Shown here: positions 26,166 through 34,263 of the stretch, piece by piece
Layout of the letters: each line of letters opens with the position of its first letter
Position numbering within the stretch: the first letter of the stretch is position 1
Source: DATELY01 sp035276085
Lineage (GTDB): Bacteria > Pseudomonadota > Gammaproteobacteria > Steroidobacterales > Steroidobacteraceae
Reading direction: 5' to 3'
DNA: 64,000 nucleotides
Assembly (NCBI GenBank): GCA_035276085.1
Contig: DATELY010000024.1
Coordinates: 54,595-118,594, forward strand
The notes under the pieces: generated by a model
Database searches by the model: none
Seen by the model: only the letters and a program-made list of their open reading frames with translations
Told to the model about the DNA's origin: nothing
Made by a program: the position numbers and the translations under genes

Positions 26166-26795
26166 ATGCCGAGCCGTTATCTAGCGATACACCCTGTCGA
26201 CCCGCAGCACCGCCTGATCCGACAGGCAGTGGAGATCATTCGCGGTGGGGGCGTCATCGTTTATCCCACCGACTCCTGTTACGCGCTCGGCTGTCACGTG
26301 GGGGACAAGGCGGCGATGGAGCGGATCCAGCGGATTCGCGAAACGGACAAGCACCACCATTTCACGCTCGTGTGCCGCGACCTGTCGGAAATTTCCAAGT
26401 ACGCGCGGGTCAACAATCAGCAGTATCGCTTCCTGCGCAGCCTGACGCCCGGCCCGTACACCTTTGTATTGCAGGCCACGCGGGAAGTGCCCAAGCGCCT
26501 GCAGAATCCCAAGCGCCGCACCATCGGCATCCGCGTTCCCGAACACCTCGTGCCGCAACGCCTGCTGACCGAGCTCGGCGAGCCGCTGATGAGCTCGACG
26601 CTCCTGCTGCCGGGCGAGGAGATGCCGATGACGGATGCGCGTGAGATCCAGGACCGCCTGTTGCATTTCGTCGACGCCGTGATCGACGGCGGCAATTGCG
26701 GCGTCGTGCCGACCACCGTGATCGATCTCGCCGGGCCTGCACCCGTGCTCGTGCGCCAGGGTCGGGGCGAGGTGCCGCAGCTCACGTCGGGATAG
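26166..26795 (+). CDS. yciO: YciO/YrdC/Sua5-family threonylcarbamoyl-AMP synthase-like protein
   Basis: 209 residues. IIRGGGVIVYPTDSCYALGCHVGDKAAMERIQRIRETDKHHHFTLVCRDLSEISKYARV shows the YciO version of the Sua5/YrdC fold (PTDSxYALGC), with the cleft motif KRRTIGIRVPEH and late TTVIDL. YrdC/Sua5 makes threonylcarbamoyl-AMP for t6A in tRNA; the YciO branch is weaker or distinct in activity. It is divergent from yciB and upstream of trpS, the usual neighbourhood. Confidence 0.9.
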   Translation: MPSRYLAIHPVDPQHRLIRQAVEIIRGGGVIVYPTDSCYALGCHVGDKAAMERIQRIRETDKHHHFTLVCRDLSEISKYARVNNQQYRFLRSLTPGPYTFVLQATREVPKRLQNPKRRTIGIRVPEHLVPQRLLTELGEPLMSSTLLLPGEEMPMTDAREIQDRLLHFVDAVIDGGNCGVVPTTVIDLAGPAPVLVRQGRGEVPQLTSG

Positions 26796-26830
26796 CTGGC
26801 GCGCCGACATGCGTGCGGGCGCAAGCTGCG

Positions 26831-26836
26831 TATAAT
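26831..26836 (+). promoter_or_regulatory. Probable -10 element upstream of trpS
   Basis: Consensus TATAAT in the 149-bp gap between yciO and trpS; no good -35 stands 16-18 bp upstream, so only the -10 is supported. Confidence 0.45.
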
Positions 26837-26944
26837 CGGCGCCGTGGCAGAGGGTGCCTGTCACCTGAAATGTCATCCGTAAGTTGTTAATTAATAAGAG
26901 GTACGTTGCCTGATATGAGCACGTGCCGCTGAAGGGATTTTTGC

Positions 26945-28162
26945 TTGAGCTCAACCATCGTTGCGAATCGGCGTGTTCTCTCCGGCATGCGGCCGACAGG
27001 GGCCTTGCACCTGGGCAACTATCACGGCGCCCTGCGCAACTGGATCGACCTGCAGTACCAGTACGAGTGCTTCTTTTTCGTCGCCGATCTGCACGCGCTC
27101 ACGACGGGCTACGAAGACACAGCAGACCTGGAAGAGAACGTCTGGCAGATCGTGATCACATACCTTGCTGCGGGTTTGAATCCCTCCGCGTGCACGCTTT
27201 TCATCCAGTCGCGCGTGCCTGAGCACGCCGAGCTGCATCTGCTGCTCTCGATGATCACATCGCTGGGCTGGCTCGAACGCGTGCCGACCTACAAGGACCA
27301 GCAGGAGCAACTCAAGGATCGCGATCTCGCGACGTACGGTTTCCTGGGTTATCCATTACTGCAGAGCGCGGACATTCTTCTCTACAAGCCCGCCTACGTG
27401 CCGGTCGGTGAAGACCAGGTGGCGCACGTCGAGATCACGCGCGAGGTGGCGCGCCGCTTCAATCATATCTACGGACGCGAGCCCGACTTCGAAGCGAAAG
27501 TGGAACGCGCCATCAAGTCTCTCGGTGGCCGCAATGCGCTGCGTTACAAAGAGTTGCGCAAGCTCTATCAGGAACAAGGTGATGAAAGCGCCGTGGCAAA
27601 AGCACGCGCGATGTTGGACGGCAATGCGCGTCTGACCGTCGCCGATCGCGAACGCTTGCTGGGCTATCTCGAAGGCACCGGTCGCACCATTCTCATCGAG
27701 CCGGAGGCATTGTTGACGGCCACGCCGAAAGTACCGGGATTGGACGGCCGCAAGATGTCGAAGTCCTACGGCAATACCATCGGCTTGCGTGAAGATCCTG
27801 ATGCCGTGGCGAAGAAGCTGCGCACGATGCAGACCGATCCTGCGCGTGCGCGCCGCACGGATCCCGGCGATCCAGAGAAATGTCCGGTGTGGGACCTGCA
27901 CAAGCTCTATTCGGACGATGCCACGAAGGCGTGGGTGAATGAAGGGTGCCGCACAGCGGGCATCGGCTGTCTCGATTGCAAGAAGCCCGTGATCGATAAA
28001 GTGGTTGCAGAGGTCGCCGGTATCCGGCAGCGTGCGCAGGAATTCGAAGACAACCGCGATCTCGTCCGCGGCATCATCGCGGATGGTTGTGAGAAGGCAC
28101 GCGACGTTGCGAGGCAGACGATGGAAGAAGTGAAACAGGCCATGGGCCTCAACTACCGCTGA
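26945..28162 (+). CDS. trpS: Tryptophanyl-tRNA synthetase
   Basis: 405 residues. RVLSGMRPTGALHLGNYHGAL holds the HIGH motif (HLGN), VPVGEDQVAHVEITREVARRFN the ATP/Trp pocket, and DGRKMSKSYGN the KMSKS loop. It is about 70 residues longer than E. coli TrpS, with an insertion (about 170-255, LGGRNALRYKELRKLYQEQGD...) between the fold halves; an insertion of this kind occurs in several gammaproteobacteria. It charges tRNA-Trp. A TTG start is required by the frame; AAGGGA lies nine bases before it. It heads the trpS-scpA-scpB-rluB run. Confidence 0.95.
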   Translation: MSSTIVANRRVLSGMRPTGALHLGNYHGALRNWIDLQYQYECFFFVADLHALTTGYEDTADLEENVWQIVITYLAAGLNPSACTLFIQSRVPEHAELHLLLSMITSLGWLERVPTYKDQQEQLKDRDLATYGFLGYPLLQSADILLYKPAYVPVGEDQVAHVEITREVARRFNHIYGREPDFEAKVERAIKSLGGRNALRYKELRKLYQEQGDESAVAKARAMLDGNARLTVADRERLLGYLEGTGRTILIEPEALLTATPKVPGLDGRKMSKSYGNTIGLREDPDAVAKKLRTMQTDPARARRTDPGDPEKCPVWDLHKLYSDDATKAWVNEGCRTAGIGCLDCKKPVIDKVVAEVAGIRQRAQEFEDNRDLVRGIIADGCEKARDVARQTMEEVKQAMGLNYR

Positions 28163-28164
28163 CC

Positions 28165-29286
28165 GTGACGATGAAACCCGAACTGCGGCTCGTCGAAAAC
28201 ACCGGCTCCGAGCTCGCTGGCCCCGATCCCGAGTCGGTGCCACAGCAGAGCGAAATGCCGTTCGCCATCGTGGAAGGCGAGCCGGTCACCGAGCTGCCGC
28301 GCGATCTGTACATCCCTCCCGATGCACTGCAGGTTTTTCTGGAAGCCTTCGAAGGTCCTCTGGATCTGCTGCTCTATCTCATCCGCAAGCAGAACCTCGA
28401 CATTCTCGACATCCCGATTGCCGAGATCACGAAGCAGTACATGGGTTACATCGACGTGATGCAGGAGCTGCAGCTGGAGCTGGCGGGCGAATACCTGCTG
28501 ATGGCGGCGATGCTGGCCGAGATCAAGTCGCGCATGTTGTTGCCACGTCCGCCGAGCGCGGATGGCCAGGAAGAGGAAGATCCCCGCGCAGAGCTCGTGC
28601 GTCGCCTGCAGGAATACGAGCGCTTCAAGAAAGCGGCCGAAGACATCGACCAGCTGCCACGCATGGAACGCGATGTGCTGCCGGCGAGCGCCGAGCTGGT
28701 GGAGCGCCGCATCGTGCGCACGCCACCGCAGGTCAGTCTGGGTGAGATGCTGGCGGCATTGAAGGACGTGCTGGTGCGCGCCGACATGTTCGCGCATCAC
28801 CATGTGCAGCGCGAACGCCTCTCCGTGCGTCAGCGCATGTCCGATGTGCTGAGCGCGCTCGGCCAACAGGCGTTCATCGACTTCACGACGCTATTTCGTG
28901 CCGAAGAAGGCCGGATGGGCGTCACGGTCACATTCATCGCGCTGCTCGAGCTGATGCGCGAAGGCTTGATCGAGATCGTGCAGGCGGAACCTTACGCACC
29001 CATTCACGTTCGTTCGGCGCAAGGCAGGCAGAAACTGTCGGTCGTAACCCATCCGGAGGCCCACGCCGATGCCGAGAACGAAGCGGCGTTGGCGCAACCT
29101 GAGTTGCCGGAGGAAGACGACGACGAGGACGATGCGGTCGAGAGCGAAGCAGAGATCGCGGCGGAGCTGGCTGGGCCAGTCGAGCCGGACAATCACGCCG
29201 AGGAGCCGTCTGCCAGGCTTACGTCGCAGCCCGCAGATGCCGAGTCCCAGGACGATGAGCCCGAAGCGCACGAGGCGAAGACATGA
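28165..29286 (+). CDS. scpA: Segregation and condensation protein A
   Basis: 373 residues. LEAFEGPLDLLLYLIRKQNLDILDIPIAEITKQYMGYIDVMQELQLELAGEYLLMAAMLAEIKSRMLLP is the ScpA kleisin N-domain that binds the SMC neck; the winged-helix C-domain follows (IDFTTLFRAEEGRMGVTVTFIALLELMREGLIEI). An acidic tail of about 90 residues (EEDDDEDDAVESEAE) is unusual in length. GTG start 2 bp after trpS; an ATG lies two codons in. It overlaps scpB by 4 bp. Confidence 0.95.
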   Translation: MTMKPELRLVENTGSELAGPDPESVPQQSEMPFAIVEGEPVTELPRDLYIPPDALQVFLEAFEGPLDLLLYLIRKQNLDILDIPIAEITKQYMGYIDVMQELQLELAGEYLLMAAMLAEIKSRMLLPRPPSADGQEEEDPRAELVRRLQEYERFKKAAEDIDQLPRMERDVLPASAELVERRIVRTPPQVSLGEMLAALKDVLVRADMFAHHHVQRERLSVRQRMSDVLSALGQQAFIDFTTLFRAEEGRMGVTVTFIALLELMREGLIEIVQAEPYAPIHVRSAQGRQKLSVVTHPEAHADAENEAALAQPELPEEDDDEDDAVESEAEIAAELAGPVEPDNHAEEPSARLTSQPADAESQDDEPEAHEAKT

Positions 29287-30035
29287 ACGAAGACCTCAAG
29301 AACATCATCGAAGCAACCCTGCTGGCTGCGGGCCGGCCGGTCACTCTGCCGCAGTTCGTGGAGCTGTTCGACGAACGCGAACGGCCCACCGAGGAACAGG
29401 TGCAGGCGGCTTTACAGACGCTGTCGGAAGAGTACTCGGGCCGCGGCTTGGAGCTCATCGAGGTGGCGAGCGGCTGGCGTATTCAGGTACGGGGTCGATA
29501 CGTCGATGCCGTGTCGCGTCTGTGGCAGGAGCGTCCATCGCGGTACTCGCGCGCGCTGCTCGAAACGCTGGCGCTCATCGCGTATCGCCAGCCCATCACC
29601 CGCAGCGAGATCGAAGAGATCCGCGGTGTGTCGATCAGCTCAACCATCATGCGCACGCTGCAGGAGCGCAACTGGATCCGGACGGTGGGGCACCGCGAAG
29701 TGCCGGGCCGGCCGGAATTGCTGGGCACGACGCGTGAGTTCCTCGACTACTTCGGGTTGAAGGGCCTGGAAGATCTGCCGACGCTGGCTGAATTGAAAGA
29801 TGTCGAAACCATCGGCGTGCAGCTGGAGCTCAATGCCGACGTGCCAATGGAAGGCGTTGGCGAGTCCGAGAGCGCTGCCGCCGAAGCCAGCACCGACGCC
29901 GAAACATCCGAAGACGAATCACTGGAAGCGGCAGACGACGAAGACGCACAAGGAGATGACTCTTCGACCCTCGTTGCCCGCGGTACCGACGAGGACGGGA
30001 GGGTCGAGCTGCGCGATCCGCCGCGGCACGACTGA
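29283..30035 (+). CDS. scpB: Segregation and condensation protein B
   Basis: 250 residues. LKNIIEATLLAAGRPVTLPQFVELF and RYSRALLETLALIAYRQPITRSEIEEIRGVSISSTIMRTLQERNWIRTVGHREVPGRPELLGTTREFLDYFGLKGLEDLP are the paired winged-helix domains of ScpB. It dimerises and docks on ScpA in the SMC complex. The tail is acidic, like that of ScpA. ATGA overlap with scpA indicates coupling; rluB begins 2 bp after its stop. Confidence 0.96.
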   Translation: MNEDLKNIIEATLLAAGRPVTLPQFVELFDERERPTEEQVQAALQTLSEEYSGRGLELIEVASGWRIQVRGRYVDAVSRLWQERPSRYSRALLETLALIAYRQPITRSEIEEIRGVSISSTIMRTLQERNWIRTVGHREVPGRPELLGTTREFLDYFGLKGLEDLPTLAELKDVETIGVQLELNADVPMEGVGESESAAAEASTDAETSEDESLEAADDEDAQGDDSSTLVARGTDEDGRVELRDPPRHD

Positions 30036-30037
30036 CC

Positions 30038-30910
30038 ATGTCCGAACGCCTGCACAAAGTGCTGGCGCAACACGGCTACGGTTCACGACGCGAGCTCGAG
30101 CAATGGATGGCTCAGGGACGCGTGCTGCTGAACGGCCGTCCCGCCGAGGCGGGTGCGCGCTACGAATCCGGTGACAAGGTCGTCGTCGACGGCAGGGACA
30201 TCAGCAGCCGTCTGCAACAAACCGCCCGCCCCACCGTCCTGATCTATCACAAGCCGCACGATCAGTTGCTCGATGCGCGCGAGGCAAAGGAGCGTGGCGA
30301 TCTCAAAGAGACCGTCCTCGAACAGCTGCCGGCGGTGCGCGGTGCGCGGTGGCAGGCGATCAACGTCATGCACGCGGGCGACAGCGGGCTCATGCTCTTC
30401 ACGAACGATGGCCGGTTGGGCGACGCCCTGCGGCGGCATCTCGAGCGCATTCCTGCGCGCTACTCGGTCCGGGTGCTCATGCCCGACACCACGCGATTCC
30501 TGGAACTGAATCCCACCAGCGTGCAACTCGACGAAGAGCAGGTGACGTTCACCAGTGTCGAAACCGCGGGCGGCGAGGGCAGCAATCGCTGGTTCGATGT
30601 GGAGCTGCCGCGTGCCGACCGCCGCACCGCCGCTCGAGCGCTATTCGAAAGCCACGGCTACAAGGTGAGCCGCGTGATTCAGACCAGCTTTGGACCCATC
30701 GGGCTGCCCCGCGATGTGCCGCGCGGACGGCATCGCGAACTGGAGGTTGCGGTGGTGTGCTCGTTGTACGAATTGGCGCAGCTGCCGGTGCCGGAGGAAC
30801 TCAAGACACCGGTGCGCGCTGCATCAGGCAGGGGTCGGAAGCACACGAGGGATGCTCGGAACACGAGCAGGAAGAAGACAATCAATCGCAGAGATCGCAA
30901 ACGGAAATGA
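30038..30910 (+). CDS. RluB-family 23S rRNA pseudouridine synthase homologue lacking the catalytic Asp motif
   Basis: 290 residues at the usual rluB position after scpB. The N-terminal S4 domain is typical (ERLHKVLAQHGYGSRRELEQWMAQGRVLLNGRPAEAG). In the synthase domain the family motif G-R-L-D-x2-T-x-GLLL reads N109-V-M-H112-A-G-D115-S-GLML, so the catalytic Asp is His and the GR is gone, while the following FTNDGRL, the YSVRV strand and IGLPRDVPRGRHREL are retained. The C-terminus is Arg/Lys-rich. The pattern suggests an rRNA-binding protein with lost or altered catalysis. Nothing suggests a frameshift. Confidence 0.85.
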   Translation: MSERLHKVLAQHGYGSRRELEQWMAQGRVLLNGRPAEAGARYESGDKVVVDGRDISSRLQQTARPTVLIYHKPHDQLLDAREAKERGDLKETVLEQLPAVRGARWQAINVMHAGDSGLMLFTNDGRLGDALRRHLERIPARYSVRVLMPDTTRFLELNPTSVQLDEEQVTFTSVETAGGEGSNRWFDVELPRADRRTAARALFESHGYKVSRVIQTSFGPIGLPRDVPRGRHRELEVAVVCSLYELAQLPVPEELKTPVRAASGRGRKHTRDARNTSRKKTINRRDRKRK

Positions 30911-30940
30911 AGTCACGATCGAGCGGTGTTCCGCTCTGTC

Positions 30941-31083
30941 CCCTCCCTTGCGCAGCGAAGCGTAGCGGGGGAGGGTTAGGGTGGGGGCAAAGGCCGCCAG
31001 TGTTCGCACTGTAGAGTTTCAGAGGCCCCCATCCTGTCCTTCCCCCGCTGCGCTTCGCTACGCAAGGGAAGGGACGCTCGCAC
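30941..31083. repeat. Long imperfect inverted repeat after rluB (family 2)
   Basis: Arms 30941-30972 and 31041-31073 match with two mismatches and one bulge (CCCTTGCG, AGCGAAGCG and AGCGGGGGA blocks). Each arm is itself partly self-complementary. A tail GGGTGGGGGC follows arm 1, mirrored by GCCCCCATCC before arm 2. It lies between convergent rluB and yciK and may work as a two-way transcription barrier. Confidence 0.85.
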
Positions 31084-31108
31084 TAGCGGCTTCCGACGGT
31101 TCGAGACC

Positions 31109-31861
31109 TTACTGACACTGCACGTATTCGTTGTCCACTTCGCGGCTGTCAGGCCCGAGCAGGAAGACGTAGGGCCCCGTGATCGCCTCCGGCGCCGCCA
31201 GCGTGCTGCGGTCTTCCGCTGGATACGCCTGCAGCCGCATCTTCGTGCGCACCTTGCCAGGATCGATGCTGTTCACGCGGATGTTGGGCTCGTTGTCCAA
31301 TTCATCCGCAAGCATATGACGCAGACCTTCCGAGCCCCATTTCGACACGAGGTATGCGCCCCAGTACGCGCGCGGCCGCGGCACGACACCGCTGGCCGTA
31401 AACACGATACTGGCGTCCTGCGAGCGCCGGAGCAGCGGCAGGCACGTGCGCGTGAGGATGAAGGGGGCGGTGACGTTCACGTGCAATGTGCGCATCCACT
31501 TCGGCACGTCGTGATGCTCGATGGGCGCTCGTTCGCCCAACATGCCTGCGTTGTGCAGCAGACCGTCGAGGCGTCCGTAGTTCTGTTCGATTGCCTGAGC
31601 CAGCGCCTCGTAGTCGTTCGGCCCCGCTTTTTCGAAGTCCAAGGGCACGATCCCGGGCTGAGGAGCGTGCTTGGCATTCACGATCTCATCCGACAGCGCT
31701 TCGAGCTTGCGCACGTTACGCCCGTGGAGAATGACGGTGGCGCCGTGTGCGGCACAGGCCGATGCCACGGCCTTACCGATGCCGTCGCTTGCACCGGTGA
31801 TGAGAATGATGCGATCGCGCAGAATGTCTGCGGGCGGAGCGTAGGATTTTGGGTCGAGCAT
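31109..31861 (-). CDS. YciK-type short-chain dehydrogenase/reductase
   Basis: 250 residues. RIILITGASDGIGKAVASACAAHGATVILHGRN is the TGxxxGIG nucleotide fold with the RN pair typical of YciK; LLHNAGMLGE, VFTASGVV and YWGAYLVSKWG give the Asn, Ser, Tyr-x3-Lys catalytic set; PGKVRTKMRLQAYPAEDRSTLAAPEAITGPYVFLLGPDS is the YciK C-terminal signature. NADP use is likely from the Arg after the second strand. The physiological substrate is unknown. Confidence 0.9.
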   Translation of the reverse strand: MLDPKSYAPPADILRDRIILITGASDGIGKAVASACAAHGATVILHGRNVRKLEALSDEIVNAKHAPQPGIVPLDFEKAGPNDYEALAQAIEQNYGRLDGLLHNAGMLGERAPIEHHDVPKWMRTLHVNVTAPFILTRTCLPLLRRSQDASIVFTASGVVPRPRAYWGAYLVSKWGSEGLRHMLADELDNEPNIRVNSIDPGKVRTKMRLQAYPAEDRSTLAAPEAITGPYVFLLGPDSREVDNEYVQCQ

Positions 31862-31885
31862 GTGACGTCAGCTGGCGTGAAGCCG

Positions 31886-32707
31886 TCAGCGTGCCCGCAC
31901 AGCCGTGCGCCATGCAAGCCAGGCGCGCTCGAAACCGCCTAGCTCGAGCGCCGGTTGCGCCGAGTAGCCGCCACGCGCGAGGCGTTCGAGGAGCCGCGCG
32001 CACAACGCAGCGAATACCAGAACGGGGCGCAAGCGTATGCGTGAGTCCTTGGTGAGCGCGGCGCGGCGCTCCTTGAACTCGCTCAAGCTACGTTGTGCCT
32101 CGGTCGCGATGATCCCCCGCAACGCAGCGCTCGGCTGTTCGGCGCTCAGCTCGGGGTGTTGCACGTTGGCGGCCTCCAACAATTGCAGGGGCAGATAGAT
32201 TTGTCCGTTGCGCGCTTCCGCGCGCAGATTTCGCAACACCTCTGCATGTCTTGCAATCGCACCGAAGCGTCGTGCATGCGCGCGCTCTTCCTCCGACAGC
32301 GGCTCCGAACTCGTGAGCTGGCCGATCAGCTCCTGGACGACACCGCCGCGTTCGAGATACGCATTCAACTCGCGTGCGGTATCGAATGTCATGCGTGACA
32401 GCTCCACCTCGGCCGCAAACAGCAACTGCTGCAGCGTGCTCCAATCCGGCTGCAACGGTGCTTCGAGCACGACTTTCGAGGCCGGGTGCTGCGGCCGACC
32501 CTGGCTCAATCGTTCGATTTCTTCGCGCCACCACCGCAGCCGGGTGTGTGCGACCTCATGATTGGCACTGGCTGCCGAATCACGCACTTCGGCTTCGATG
32601 GAATACATCGCATAGACGTACTCGCGCGCGGTGTCGGGCGCGTACAGCGCGGCGAAGTACCGCATCGACCCCGGAGGCGCGGCACGGTTGCTGAGAGTGG
32701 CATCCAT
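31886..32707 (-). CDS. Squalene/phytoene synthase-fold protein, probably non-canonical
   Basis: 273 residues. SMRYFAALYAPDTAREYVYAMYSIEAEVRDSA and HEVAHTRLRWWREEIERL match the all-helical SQS_PSY fold. The first metal site of true synthases (two DxxxD motifs) is not intact: the position reads IEAEVRDSA, and the second region reads RHAEVLRNLRAEARNGQIYLPLQLL. This resembles the non-catalytic NDUFAF6-like branch more than phytoene or squalene synthases (inference). The ATG at 32707 is selected because the fold begins just after it; an open frame extends 50 codons upstream without conserved content. Confidence 0.7.
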   Translation of the reverse strand: MDATLSNRAAPPGSMRYFAALYAPDTAREYVYAMYSIEAEVRDSAASANHEVAHTRLRWWREEIERLSQGRPQHPASKVVLEAPLQPDWSTLQQLLFAAEVELSRMTFDTARELNAYLERGGVVQELIGQLTSSEPLSEEERAHARRFGAIARHAEVLRNLRAEARNGQIYLPLQLLEAANVQHPELSAEQPSAALRGIIATEAQRSLSEFKERRAALTKDSRIRLRPVLVFAALCARLLERLARGGYSAQPALELGGFERAWLAWRTAVRAR

Positions 32708-32865
32708 GAACGGAGAAACACTGACGCACAAAAGCTGGCTCGCGAGTTTCTCATACGCGCCGAGGGGCTGGCTGCACTGCCGTTTACGAATACATCCTTC
32801 GTCGCTAACGTTGTCCGTAAGACACCGAGTTGCAGGCACGGCCCGCGGCTCATACAAGGTATGTC

Positions 32866-34263
32866 ATGACCGAAGTGACGCCGCTGCTGCTCTCGCGTAT
32901 CCAGTTCGGGTTCGTGATGAGCTTCCACATCATCTTTCCCGCATTCACGATCGGATTGGCGAATTGGCTGGCCTTCCTCGCCGGCGCGTATCTGCGCACG
33001 CGCAAGCTGATCTGGCGCGAGCTGTACGTGTTCTGGATGCGCATCTTCGCGGTGGCGTTCGGGCTCGGCGTGGTGTCGGGCATCGTCATGAGCTTTCAGT
33101 TCGGTACCAACTGGGCGGCGCTGTCGGAGCGCGCGGGCAACGTGCTCGGGCCGTTGCTCGCCTATGAAGTGCTCACGGCGTTTTTTCTGGAAGCAACCTT
33201 CCTCGGCGTGATGCTGTTCGGCTGGAAGCGCGTGTCGCCGCGGGTGCATTTCTTTGCGACCTGCATGGTCGCGCTCGGAACGTTGATCTCCACGTTCTGG
33301 ATCATCTCGGCCAATAGCTGGATGCACACGCCGAGGGGCTACACGATCGTCGATGGCGTGTTTCATGTGACGAGCTGGTGGCAGGTCATCTTCAATCCCT
33401 CGTTTCCATACCGCCTGGTGCACATCGTGTTGGCCGCGTTCATCACGACCTGCTTCGTGATCGGCGGAGTCAGCGCGATCTACCTGCTGAACGGCCGGCA
33501 TCGCGACCATGCGGCGCTGATGCTGAAACTGGCGACCGCATTCGCTGCAATCGCAGTGCCCGCTCAGATCCTCGCGGGCGATTTGCACGGACTGGCCGTT
33601 CACCGTCATCAGCCGGTGAAGCTTGCGGCGATCGAGGCGATCTGGGACACCGAACGCGGCGCGCCGCTGCTCTTGTTCGCCTGGCCCGACCAGGCCGCCG
33701 AGACCAATCGTCATGCGATCGGCATTCCGAAGCTCGGCAGCCTCATCATCACGCACGATCCCGATGGCGAGATCAAAGGGCTGAAGTCCGTGCCGGCGAA
33801 CGAGCGGCCACCGGTGGCTCCGGTCTTCTTCGGCTTTCGCGTCATGGTCGGCGTGGGGTTGTTGATGCTGTCGGTGACTGCCTGGTCGGTCTGGCGTTTT
33901 TGCCAAGGTCGTCTGCTGTTGTCGGTTCATCTGTTGCGCGCCTGGAGCTTGCTGACACCGGCCGGTTTCATCGCCGTGCTGGCAGGCTGGTACACGACGG
34001 AGATCGGCCGGCAGCCCTATGTGATTCAAGGCTTGATGCGCACGAGCACGGCCGCAACCGACGTGCCGCTCGCCAGCGTCGCCACGTCGCTGGCCACGTT
34101 CGGGACGATCTATCTGTTCATCTTCATTGCCGGCACGTATTACCTGTTCAAGCTGTTGCGTCGCGGACCGCAGCCGTTGAGCGATACGGAGCTGGGCACG
34201 GTCGAGCAAGCGCTTGCGCACCGGCCGCTGGGCACACCGCAAGAAGCCGTGGATGCGGGCTGA
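32866..34263 (+). CDS. Cytochrome bd-type quinol oxidase subunit I, short Q-loop (CioA type)
   Basis: 465 residues, multi-spanning. SRIQFGFVMSFHIIFPAFTIGLANWLAFL supplies the high-spin haem His and the first helix; FWMRIFAVAFGLGVVSGIVMSFQFGTNWAAL and GPLLAYEVLTAFFLEATFLGVMLFG with its Glu line the proton/haem region; GWYTTEIGRQPYVIQGLMRT is the GRQP quinol-site block. The Q-loop is short, as in cyanide-insensitive oxidases. Quinol is oxidised in the inner membrane with oxygen reduced to water. AAGGT precedes the ATG at 32866. It overlaps the subunit II gene by TGATG. Confidence 0.93.
   Translation: MTEVTPLLLSRIQFGFVMSFHIIFPAFTIGLANWLAFLAGAYLRTRKLIWRELYVFWMRIFAVAFGLGVVSGIVMSFQFGTNWAALSERAGNVLGPLLAYEVLTAFFLEATFLGVMLFGWKRVSPRVHFFATCMVALGTLISTFWIISANSWMHTPRGYTIVDGVFHVTSWWQVIFNPSFPYRLVHIVLAAFITTCFVIGGVSAIYLLNGRHRDHAALMLKLATAFAAIAVPAQILAGDLHGLAVHRHQPVKLAAIEAIWDTERGAPLLLFAWPDQAAETNRHAIGIPKLGSLIITHDPDGEIKGLKSVPANERPPVAPVFFGFRVMVGVGLLMLSVTAWSVWRFCQGRLLLSVHLLRAWSLLTPAGFIAVLAGWYTTEIGRQPYVIQGLMRTSTAATDVPLASVATSLATFGTIYLFIFIAGTYYLFKLLRRGPQPLSDTELGTVEQALAHRPLGTPQEAVDAG

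Noticed and set aside
32708..32857. 50-codon upstream extension of the squalene/phytoene-synthase-like gene
   Set aside because: Composition is unlike the protein and the fold starts after 32707; a start there would run close into the cyd promoter region.
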